A DNA stretch of 64,000 nucleotides, from the NCBI GenBank assembly GCA_000716465.1, contig JNWL01000011.1:62001-126000 (forward strand), in the 5' to 3' direction. Below are positions 33,787-40,061 of the stretch, one piece after another (position 1 is the stretch's first letter; each line of letters opens with the position of its first letter). The translations under genes were made by a program, and so were the position numbers. Origin of the DNA: Streptomyces bikiniensis (GTDB lineage Bacteria > Actinomycetota > Actinomycetes > Streptomycetales > Streptomycetaceae). The notes beneath the pieces are model-generated. The model was not told where the DNA came from. It worked only from the letters and a program-made list of their open reading frames with translations, and searched no databases.

Positions 33787-33823
33787 TTGACAGCATCCTG
33801 TCGAGATGACAGTCTTCTGTCAT
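33787..33823 (+). promoter_or_regulatory. Two palindromic operators overlapping the DJ-1/MarR promoter and start codon
   Basis: GACAG-CATC-CTGTC (33789-33802) and ATGACAGTCTTCTGTCAT (33806-33823) share the ACAG/CTGT half-site with centres 19 bp apart, about two helical turns. TTGACA (33787-33792), a consensus -35, overlaps the first; the second ends on the start codon of the DJ-1 gene. MarR proteins bind palindromes of this size, and the operon's second gene encodes one. Confidence 0.7.
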
Positions 33824-34427
33824 GACATCCGAGAGCGGCACCACCACCGTCCACCTCGCCGTCTACGACACCCTCGCGGACTGGGAGACCGGCCACGCCA
33901 CGGCCTGGCTCGCCCGCGCGGGCCACACGATCAGGACCGTCGGCCCGGTCGCCGGCGAGCCCGTCACCACCCTCGCCGGAATCCGGATCGTCCCCGACCT
34001 GGCGCTGGACGACCTGCGCCCCGAGGACAGCGCCCTGCTGATCCTGCCGGGGGCCGAGAAGTACGACGAGGGCGACGAGCTGGCCCCGTTCGCCGCCAAG
34101 GCCCGCGCCTTCCTCGACGCCGGGGTCCCGGTCGCCGCGATCTGCGGCGCGACGGCGGGCCTGGCCCGCGAGGGCCTCCTCGACGACCGCCGCCACACCA
34201 GCGCGGTCTCCTTCTACCTGGCCGCCACCGGCTACCGGGGCGGCGAGCACTACGTCGAGGCGGACGCGGTGCGGGACGGCGACCTCATCACGGCGGGCCC
34301 GACCGAGCCCGTCGCCTTCGCCCGTGAGATCTTCGCCCGGCTCGGGGCGTACGAGGGGAAGCGGGACGCCTGGTTCCGCCTCTTCCACGACTCGGACCCG
34401 GCGGCCTTCGCCGAGCTGAACGGATGA
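33822..34427 (+). CDS. DJ-1/PfpI (type 1 glutamine amidotransferase-like) protein
   Basis: A 201-residue DJ-1/ThiJ/PfpI-superfamily protein. The nucleophile elbow AICGATAGLA carries the reactive cysteine, and the strand before it reads VPVAAICG. An oxyanion-region glycine-rich LPGAEKYDEGDEL and a late histidine-containing VSFYLAATG segment are present. Members act as glyoxalases, amidotransferases or redox sensors. It overlaps the MarR gene by 4 bp (ATGA), so the operon probably responds to a reactive small molecule. The palindrome ends on the start codon, leaving no room for a Shine-Dalgarno. Confidence 0.88.
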   Translation: MTSESGTTTVHLAVYDTLADWETGHATAWLARAGHTIRTVGPVAGEPVTTLAGIRIVPDLALDDLRPEDSALLILPGAEKYDEGDELAPFAAKARAFLDAGVPVAAICGATAGLAREGLLDDRRHTSAVSFYLAATGYRGGEHYVEADAVRDGDLITAGPTEPVAFAREIFARLGAYEGKRDAWFRLFHDSDPAAFAELNG

Positions 34428-34888
34428 GCCACGAGCCGCAGGACGCCCTGTCCCGCACGGCCCTGGGCGTCTTCCGCCTGAACGGCCAGTTCCTCGCCGT
34501 CTCGGAGAAGCTGGCCGAGCCGGCGGGCCTGACCGCCGCCTGGTGGCAGGTCCTCGGCGCCGTGCTCCCCGAACCCCTGCCGGTCGCCGGGATCGCCCGC
34601 GTCATGGGCATCACCCGCCAGAGCGTCCAGCGGGTGGCCGACCTCCTCGTACGGGAGGGCCTGGCGTCCTACGAGCCGAACCCGGCCCACCGCCGCGCCA
34701 AGCTCCTCGCCCCCACCGACGCGGGCCGGGCGGCGGTCCGCCGCATCGACCCGGGCCACGCGGAGCTGGCCGCCCTGCTCCAGCGGGAGCTGGGCGGCCC
34801 GGAGGCGTTCGAGGAGACGGTGCGGGTCCTGGAACGCCTCTCGAAGGCGGTGGAGGCGGTGGAGGAGGCCGGGCCCGGTCACCAGTAG
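34424..34888 (+). CDS. MarR family transcriptional regulator
   Basis: A 154-residue winged-helix regulator. The recognition region is IARVMGITRQSVQRVADLL, followed by the wing PNPAHRRAKLLAPTDAG with the family D-x-R-like turn (HRRAK). The long C-terminal dimerisation helix is rich in Glu and Leu. No redox cysteine is visible, so ligand binding is more likely than thiol switching. Coupled to the DJ-1 gene by ATGA, it probably represses its own operon at the two palindromes. Its last 10 bases overlap the convergent gene at 34879. Confidence 0.9.
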   Translation: MSHEPQDALSRTALGVFRLNGQFLAVSEKLAEPAGLTAAWWQVLGAVLPEPLPVAGIARVMGITRQSVQRVADLLVREGLASYEPNPAHRRAKLLAPTDAGRAAVRRIDPGHAELAALLQRELGGPEAFEETVRVLERLSKAVEAVEEAGPGHQ

Positions 34889-35130
34889 GTGACCTGCCGG
34901 AGGTAGACGCACTCGTGCCGAGGCAGCACCAGATAGGTGAACATGCCGCCGGGCACGAAGGCGTCGTTCCCTCTGGGCCCCTCGCCCCGGTAAACGGATC
35001 CGTCCAGGTAGAACGCCTCGGCGGCCCTCACCAACTCGTCGGCCCGCTTCTCCACCTCGGCCACGAAGGCGGGCGGCGCACCACCGACGACATGTTCCTC
35101 GTCGGGGTCGTACTCCCAGCGCCAGCTCAC
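34879..35130 (-). CDS. Small RelE/ParE-like protein, candidate toxin
   Basis: An 83-residue protein starting MSWRWEYDPDEEHVVGG, with a predicted beta-alpha-alpha-beta layout (PPAFVAEVEKRADELVRAAEAF, then GGMFTYLVLPRHECVYLRQV). This order resembles RelE/ParE-fold toxins, whose terminal strands carry basic and aromatic residues such as the RHE here. The assignment is inferred from pattern, not from a strong motif. It overlaps the upstream gene (DUF6247-like) by 4 bp, in the toxin-after-antitoxin order. Confidence 0.6.
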   Translation of the reverse strand: MSWRWEYDPDEEHVVGGAPPAFVAEVEKRADELVRAAEAFYLDGSVYRGEGPRGNDAFVPGGMFTYLVLPRHECVYLRQVTYW

Positions 35131-35483
35131 TCGGACACCGCCCGCGCGGCCTCGTCCTCGACCGCACGGAGTTCGTCCATCGCGGCACGGAAAGCGGGAT
35201 CGGCCTTGCCACCCGTGCGGTGGAGTGCGTCCAGTGCCGAACGGCGACGCGTGGAGAGGTCGTGCCTCCGCTCGATCTCCACCTCACGGGCCCAGACGTT
35301 CAGCCAGCCGTGCAGGGGGCCGAGCGTGTCGTGCTCGGCCGCCAGGGAGAAGGCCTCGTTCTTCTGCTGTTCCATCTCCGCCAGCCGGTGGGGGGCGATA
35401 CGGGCGAGAGCGACGCGCAGCGCGTCGGGGGTGCGCTCAGGGCGCGGGATCAGCTCTCCGCCGTGCTCGGGCTCCGTGCTCAC
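35127..35483 (-). CDS. DUF6247-like protein, candidate antitoxin
   Basis: A 118-residue, highly charged, mostly helical protein. RTPDALRVALARIAPHRLAEMEQ and the later LNVWAREVEIERR match what I recall of the DUF6247 family of short Streptomyces proteins that often precede a RelE-like gene. Its stop overlaps the next start (ATGA at 35127-35130). Together they look like a two-gene toxin-antitoxin-type unit. The C-terminal tail RAVEDEAARAVSE is acidic, as in many antitoxins that cap a toxin. No clear DNA-binding HTH is visible. Confidence 0.6.
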   Translation of the reverse strand: MSTEPEHGGELIPRPERTPDALRVALARIAPHRLAEMEQQKNEAFSLAAEHDTLGPLHGWLNVWAREVEIERRHDLSTRRRSALDALHRTGGKADPAFRAAMDELRAVEDEAARAVSE

Positions 35484-35511
35484 AGTGTCCTCCCAGGGGT
35501 CCCCCGCCAGC

Positions 35512-35901
35512 CTAGCCAGCGAAGAACTCCGTGACGGCGCTCCGCAGGAGCAGCGGGTGTACGAACCTGTCCGGGCCCGACGGCGGACACCGCCACGCGA
35601 GCGGCCAGGTCCGGCCGGTGAGGGCGGGCACGGGTACGTAGCTCACGTGCGCCGGTCCCGCGTTGAAACGGGTCACCCCGCGCGGCCACGCCTTGTGGGA
35701 CGTCGTCCCCGGCGGGACCAGGAAGTAGACCCCGCGCCGCCCGTTCGCCTCGATGACGACCGGCCCCGGGTCGCCGCCGGTGAGCGCCTCCATCCAGTCG
35801 GCCAGCCGACGCCCGTCGTCGCCGTCCACTCGAACGGCGTCGAATTGTACGCCTGCCTTACGCAGTTGGAATCCGGAAACTGGAATCCAGTCCACGTTCA
35901 C
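35512..35901 (-). CDS. Hypothetical protein of a Streptomyces accessory family
   Basis: About 129 residues beginning VNVDWIPVSGFQLRKAGV. The conserved-looking blocks are DAVRVDGDDGRRLADWM, GVYFLVPPGTTSHKAWP and TWPLAWRCPPSGPDRF. I recall similar proteins beside XRE-DUF397 gene pairs in Streptomyces; some resemble the primase-polymerase AEP fold loosely, but no catalytic residues are clear. GTG codons at 35901 and 35895 are both possible starts. The upstream DNA is less GC-rich than its surroundings. It is divergent from the XRE regulator and followed by the DUF6247-RelE-like pair. Confidence 0.6.
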   Translation of the reverse strand: MNVDWIPVSGFQLRKAGVQFDAVRVDGDDGRRLADWMEALTGGDPGPVVIEANGRRGVYFLVPPGTTSHKAWPRGVTRFNAGPAHVSYVPVPALTGRTWPLAWRCPPSGPDRFVHPLLLRSAVTEFFAG

Positions 35902-36035
35902 TTCCCGATTCTCTTCAATCACGGGGACATGTTCCCGCGCCGACGCTAGCGTTTTCCACGACTGCTGACGGTGCGTCGGCAGCCCGTCGACCTGCGCCAA
36001 CCCAGCTTGAATGCAGTCGAATTGGGCGGAGAGCA

Positions 36036-36065
36036 GTTGAGACCGGTTGAGACCGGTTGAGTTCG
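36036..36065 (+). promoter_or_regulatory. 10-bp direct repeats upstream of the XRE regulator
   Basis: GTTGAGACCG occurs at 36036 and 36046, and GTTGAGTTCG follows at 36056. The helical-turn spacing and the ACCGGT palindromes created at the junctions make it a candidate operator between divergent genes. Confidence 0.45.
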
Positions 36066-36078
36066 AATGGGGAGCGCG

Positions 36079-36915
36079 ATGACGCGAGCGGAGAACAGGG
36101 AACCGGTGGGTCCGGCGGCGCGGATGGCGGCTTCGCTGGCCAAGAGAATGCGTATGAAGAAAGGAATGACGCAGGAACAACTCGGGGCGGAGATGGGTTA
36201 CACCGGAGCGGCGATCAGCGCGATGGAGCGGATGATCCAACCGGTGAGCGACGAAATGCTGGCGCAGCTCGAACAGGCGCTGAGCAGCGGGACGGGCATC
36301 TTCGAGGAGCTGCGGGAACTCGTACGGCTGGAGAAACTGCCGGAGCAGTTCCGCGGGTACGCGCCGATCGAACAGAAGGCGGTGGCGCTGTGGCTGTACG
36401 CGAACCATGTCGTCCACGGCCTCTTCCAGACGGAGGCGTACGCGCGGGCGCTGATCGCGGGCGGGTACCCGGAGCCGATGCCGGAGCGGACCGAGGAGCT
36501 GGTGATCGGCCGTATGGCTCGGAAGGCGCTGTTCGACAGGAAGCCCGTGTGCGAGATCGAGCTCGTCCTCGACGAGTCGGTGCTGAAGCGCCCGATCGGG
36601 AGCAAGGAGGTCATGCGGGAGCAACTGGAGTACTTGGCGGAGTGCGCCCGGAGGAGGAACGTGAACCTTCAGGTGCTGCCGCTAGACGCGGGGCTGAGCG
36701 GAGAGTACGCCGGTGACCGGGGAGAGTTGAACATCGTGGAGAGCCCTGCCCATGACCACGTGACCTTCCTGGAGATCCAGGGGGAGAGCCTGCTGATCAC
36801 CGACCGGACGAAGGTGAGTACGCACCGGCAGCGGTATGCGAAGATCCGGGCACAAGCCCTGGATCCGCGCAGGTCGCTGGGCGTCATCGAGGAGTTGGCG
36901 GGAGTACGGAGATGA
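36079..36915 (+). CDS. XRE family regulator with DUF5753 domain
   Basis: A 278-residue helix-turn-helix protein. The HTH is GMTQEQLGAEMGYTGAAISAMER near residues 25-50, and the C-terminal ~180 residues are the DUF5753 sensor domain (GLFQTEAYARALI is its landmark, with EYLAECARRRNVNLQVLPLDAG later). These regulators act with a small DUF397 protein encoded next to them, as here; the family includes developmental regulators such as BldB/WhiJ-type partners. The ATG at 36079 follows GGGGAG; an ATG at 36067 would add four residues but lacks a ribosome binding site. Confidence 0.92.
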   Translation: MTRAENREPVGPAARMAASLAKRMRMKKGMTQEQLGAEMGYTGAAISAMERMIQPVSDEMLAQLEQALSSGTGIFEELRELVRLEKLPEQFRGYAPIEQKAVALWLYANHVVHGLFQTEAYARALIAGGYPEPMPERTEELVIGRMARKALFDRKPVCEIELVLDESVLKRPIGSKEVMREQLEYLAECARRRNVNLQVLPLDAGLSGEYAGDRGELNIVESPAHDHVTFLEIQGESLLITDRTKVSTHRQRYAKIRAQALDPRRSLGVIEELAGVRR

Positions 36916-37091
36916 ACGACACCCTGCAGTGGTTCAAGTCCAGCTACAGCGACAGCGGCGGCGGCAACTGCGTCGAGGTCGCCGCCTGCCCGCACGCCGT
37001 GCACCTGCGCGACTCCAAGCAGCAGGACGGCGGGCCCACGTTCGCCGTGGAGCCCGCCGCCTGGTCCGCGTTCGTCGCGTGGCAGAGCTGA
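36912..37091 (+). CDS. DUF397 small protein (WhiJ-partner type)
   Basis: A 59-residue DUF397 protein overlapping the XRE stop by 4 bp (ATGA). The signature WFKSSYSDSGGGNCVEVA is followed by VHLRDSKQ and ends in SAFVAWQS. DUF397 proteins work as antitoxin-like or cofactor partners of the adjoining XRE-DUF5753 regulator. It is too short to be found by length-filtered prediction but unmistakable by sequence. Confidence 0.93.
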   Translation: MNDTLQWFKSSYSDSGGGNCVEVAACPHAVHLRDSKQQDGGPTFAVEPAAWSAFVAWQS

Positions 37092-37094
37092 CCG

Positions 37095-37988
37095 TCAGCA
37101 GTACAGGTTCGCGCCGGTCGGGACGCCCAGGATCTGGGTGAACTGCTGGTACCTGGTGACCCGGCTCTGCACCTGGGCCGGGTTCTTCCCGTCGCACTCC
37201 AGCGCGCCGTTGATGGAGCGGATGGTCTGGCCGAAGCCCGCGCCGTTCACCATGGCGTTGTGGCCGGTCATCGTGCCGGGGCCGTTCTGGGTGTTCCAGT
37301 ACCAGAGACCGGTGGACATGGCGACGGCCGGGTCCTGCTCGACCCGCCAGGGGTTGTTCAGGAGGTCGATGCCGAGGGCGTCACCGGCCGCCTTGTAGTT
37401 GAAGTTCCAGGAGAGCTGGATCGGGCCGCGGCCGTAGTACGCGGCCTGGCCGGCCGGGCAGCCGTAGGGCTGGTTCCGGTCGCAGTAGTGCGGGTAGTTG
37501 GCCGTGTTCTGCTCCACGATGTAGTAGAGCCCGGCGGTCTCGTGGGAGACGTTGGCGAGGAAGGCCGCGGCCTCCTGCTTCTTCACCGTGTCGCTGCCGG
37601 TGGTGGCGAAGGCCGGGTACGACTTGAGGGCGTTGACCAGGCCCGCGTACGTGTAGAACGGGTTCCGGTTCGGGAACATCTGGTTGAACTGGGCCTCGGA
37701 GACGACGAAGCCGTTGTTCTGGCCGCCGTCGTCACCGCCGCCGCCGGTGCCGCAGGCGCCCTCGTCGCGCCAGACGTCCGAGGAGCCGGGGCGCTCGTTC
37801 TGCGTCCACCACTTCGCGTACCAGTTGTGGCCGTTGTACGAGGCGGTCTTGCCGCCGGTGTAGACCGTGGAGGAGTTCCACGCCGTCACACAGGCGGGGG
37901 CCGCCCCTGCCGAGGCCGCGGGGAGCATGACGGCCACGCCTACGGCCGTACAGAGCGCGGCGAACAGCGTGAGCAACTTGCGGAGCAT
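37095..37988 (-). CDS. Secreted GH19 chitinase with CBM5/12 domain
   Basis: A 297-residue exported chitinase. A signal peptide ends around PAASAGAAPA. A CBM5/12 chitin-binding module follows, with aromatic contacts in GHNWYAKWWTQNERPG. After a Gly-rich linker comes the GH19 catalytic domain, with the catalytic acid in NVSHETAGLYYI and the family signature GRGPIQLSWNFNY. It hydrolyses chitin with inversion. Promoter repeats upstream match those of Streptomyces chitinase genes, so N-acetylglucosamine-responsive control through DasR is likely. It is convergent with the DUF397 gene, with 3 bp between stops. Confidence 0.95.
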   Translation of the reverse strand: MLRKLLTLFAALCTAVGVAVMLPAASAGAAPACVTAWNSSTVYTGGKTASYNGHNWYAKWWTQNERPGSSDVWRDEGACGTGGGGDDGGQNNGFVVSEAQFNQMFPNRNPFYTYAGLVNALKSYPAFATTGSDTVKKQEAAAFLANVSHETAGLYYIVEQNTANYPHYCDRNQPYGCPAGQAAYYGRGPIQLSWNFNYKAAGDALGIDLLNNPWRVEQDPAVAMSTGLWYWNTQNGPGTMTGHNAMVNGAGFGQTIRSINGALECDGKNPAQVQSRVTRYQQFTQILGVPTGANLYC

Positions 37989-38048
37989 CGCTCGTCCTTC
38001 CGGGTGGGGGGGTCCGGGATCGGATGGGAAGGGCCAGCGAAGCGTGAT

Positions 38049-38076
38049 TGGTCTGGACCTGTCAAGGTCTAGACCA
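38049..38076 (-). promoter_or_regulatory. Chitinase promoter: paired 12-bp repeats around a TTGACA -35
   Basis: On the minus strand TGGTCTAGACCT (38065-38076) and AGGTCCAGACCA (38049-38060) flank TTGACA (38060-38065). The same 12-bp repeats at the -35 are known from Streptomyces chitinase genes and correspond to DasR-type sites. Confidence 0.8.
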
Positions 38077-38127
38077 GAAATCGTGACAGTGGTCCGGAGA
38101 GAGAACACCCCTCCCCGATATGCGAGT

Positions 38128-38760
38128 TCAGTCGAAGCGGATGTGCCGGGCCCCGACCGCCGCCCGGCGCAGGCGGGCGCGGAGGGCGCCGTCGGTGTCG
38201 GGGGCGAGGACGAGGCCGGCCGAGGCGGCGATGCGGTCCGCCACCTGCGGGACCGTCAGGCGGTCGGTGCGGACGTGCTCCGCGAACTCCTCGCCGCGCA
38301 ACCGGTCCAGGCACAGGTCGAGCCTCGACACGGCGAAGCCCTCCCGGCGCAGCGGGGCGTCCTTCCCGCCCAGGGCCCGCACCGCGTGCCCGAAGCCGCG
38401 CTCGCGCAGCCGGCGCAGGACCGTCGCGCGCTCGGCGAGGAGCGCGAAGTGCCGCACGTCGTGGCCGGCCGCGCGCAGCCGCCCGACGGTCTCCTCGAAG
38501 TACCGGGGCTCCACGACCGTCATCGGCGCGATCACCACGCCCGGGTGCCTCCGCAGGGCCAGGTCCAGGACCTCGTACACGCCCTGCCGCCAGGCCGGGA
38601 GGTCCTGGAAGTCACCCCGGAGGCCCGGCGGCGCCATGCGGTGCAGGCCGAAGCCGACGTGCTCGGGGTCGCAGACGACGCTCCCCGGCAGCCGCCTGCG
38701 CAGCTCGTACGCGGTCTGCGTCTTGCCCCCGCCGAACGGCCCGTTGATCCAGATCAGCAT
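38128..38760 (-). CDS. TmrB-like P-loop NTPase
   Basis: A 210-residue AAA-type nucleotide-binding protein. Walker A is INGPFGGGKTQTAYEL at the very start, and the rest is a small kinase-like fold with RLRERGFGHAVRALGGKDA in the middle. The N-terminus strongly resembles TmrB, the Bacillus tunicamycin-resistance protein, which binds the drug at the membrane. TmrB's C-terminal amphipathic helix is not obvious here, so resistance is only a possibility. TAGGGT (minus strand; 38767-38772) precedes the ATG at 38760 by 6 nt, suggesting its own leaderless promoter. Confidence 0.8.
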   Translation of the reverse strand: MLIWINGPFGGGKTQTAYELRRRLPGSVVCDPEHVGFGLHRMAPPGLRGDFQDLPAWRQGVYEVLDLALRRHPGVVIAPMTVVEPRYFEETVGRLRAAGHDVRHFALLAERATVLRRLRERGFGHAVRALGGKDAPLRREGFAVSRLDLCLDRLRGEEFAEHVRTDRLTVPQVADRIAASAGLVLAPDTDGALRARLRRAAVGARHIRFD

Positions 38761-38772
38761 CCCCCGACCCTA

Positions 38773-38806
38773 GGGCCCGTCCGACCCTGATCCGTCGGAC
38801 AGGCCC
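38773..38806 (-). terminator. Hairpin after the oxidoreductase, resembling a dispersed repeat
   Basis: GGGCCCGTCCGAC (38773-38785) pairs with GTCGGACAGGCCC (38794-38806), 12 of 13 bases. The TCGGACAGGCC core recurs within the element at 48109-48276. Confidence 0.6.
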
Positions 38807-38818
38807 CGGGGTGGGCGG

Positions 38819-39760
38819 TCAGATCAGGAGCACGATCCGGCCGGGGCGGTGGCCGGCCTCCGCGCGGCGGTGGGCCTCGGCGGCCGAGGCCAGGGGGACG
38901 ATGTCCGCCGTCCGGGTCATCAGCTCGCGGGCGGCGACGCCGTCCAGGATCGTCTTCAGGCGGGCGGCGTCCGGGCGGGGGCGGATCGCGGTGACGTCGA
39001 TGTCCCGGACCCGGTCCGGCAGCCGCTCGCCGGAGGCCGAGACGAAGGTCCCGCCGTCCCGCAGGGCGGGCAGCAGCGGGGCGCCGATGAGCGCGGCGTC
39101 CAGGACGGCCGCGACCCCCTCGGGGACGTGGGCGCGCACCTTGGCGACGACGTCCGCGGGGTCGCCGCGCGGGACCAGCTCCTCGGCCCCGAGCCGGAGC
39201 AGCTCGTGCCGGACGTCCTCGTCGGCGAGGGCGACCACCCTGTACCCCGCCGCGGCGGCGTGCTGGACGGCGAAGCGGCCCACCACCCCGCCGGCTCCGC
39301 TGATCAGGACCGGGGAGCCCTCGGGCAGGTCCAGGAGGTCGACGGCCTGGTCGGCCACGAGCGCGGAGAGCGGCACCGAGGCGGCCGTCGTGAAGTCCAT
39401 GTCGTCCGGGATCGGCGCCAGCCACTCGGGAGCGGCGCGGATCACCTCCGCGTACGAGCCCTCGCCCGTCCCCTCCGACACCCAGGGGATGAAACCGGCC
39501 ACCCGGGTCCCCTCGGGGAGGCCGGGCGCGGCGTCCAGGAGCACGCCCGCGAAGTCGAAGCCCAGGACGAAGGGCGGGGCCAGCTCGCCCAGGAAGGCGG
39601 CCCACTGCCCCGAGCGGATCCGCAGGTCCGCCTGGTGCACGGCGGCGGCCTTGAGCCGTACCCTGACCCGGCCCGGGACGTCGCCGGCCTCCGGTTCGGG
39701 GCGGTTGGCGATCCTGAGGACCTCGGGTCCGCCGTAGGAGATCACTTCGACGACGCGCAT
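38819..39760 (-). CDS. NADPH:quinone-type (MDR superfamily) oxidoreductase
   Basis: A 313-residue zinc-independent medium-chain dehydrogenase. The GroES-like N-terminal half includes ADLRIRSGQWAAFLG and FVLGFDFAG. The Rossmann half has the nucleotide motif ISGAGGVVGRFAVQHAAAAG and ends RRAEAGHRPGRIVLLI, a typical quinone-reductase tail. No zinc ligands are seen. Its ATG at 39760 follows AGGAG. The leader upstream is an 84-bp tetranucleotide microsatellite, and the frame stays open through it, so a longer product starting farther upstream cannot be excluded. Confidence 0.9.
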   Translation of the reverse strand: MRVVEVISYGGPEVLRIANRPEPEAGDVPGRVRVRLKAAAVHQADLRIRSGQWAAFLGELAPPFVLGFDFAGVLLDAAPGLPEGTRVAGFIPWVSEGTGEGSYAEVIRAAPEWLAPIPDDMDFTTAASVPLSALVADQAVDLLDLPEGSPVLISGAGGVVGRFAVQHAAAAGYRVVALADEDVRHELLRLGAEELVPRGDPADVVAKVRAHVPEGVAAVLDAALIGAPLLPALRDGGTFVSASGERLPDRVRDIDVTAIRPRPDAARLKTILDGVAARELMTRTADIVPLASAAEAHRRAEAGHRPGRIVLLI

Positions 39761-39787
39761 GGGGCACTCCTGTACCGCTCGTGTACT

Positions 39788-39871
39788 GCTCGCTCGCTCG
39801 CTCGCTTGCCTGCTTGCTTGCCTGCTCGCTCGCTTGCCTGCTCGCTTGCCTGCCTGCTCGCCTGCTCGCTC
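39788..39871. repeat. Tetranucleotide microsatellite, 21 units of GCYY
   Basis: Uninterrupted GCTC/GCTT/GCCT units from 39788 to 39871, directly upstream of the oxidoreductase ribosome binding site. Unit length four means that a change in copy number would shift any frame crossing it. Confidence 0.9.
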
Positions 39872-40048
39872 GCGGACTGCTCGTACGGAAGCCCCCTCGT
39901 GGCCATTACACAGAGGCTCCCCACCCCCGGCAACTGCTGATGACCCGCCCGCGCGACACCCCGGGAACGCGGCCGGAATCCGGCTTGCGGAAGGGAGAAC
40001 TCCAGGTGACGGGTGGCGAAGCCCCCCACGGAACCGCACACACGTCCG

Positions 40049-40054
40049 TACCGT
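40049..40054 (+). promoter_or_regulatory. -10 element before the phosphate-binding-like gene, leaderless spacing
   Basis: TACCGT with 7 nt to the ATG at 40062, matching the element before SURF1. Confidence 0.5.
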
Positions 40055-40061
40055 CGCGCGC

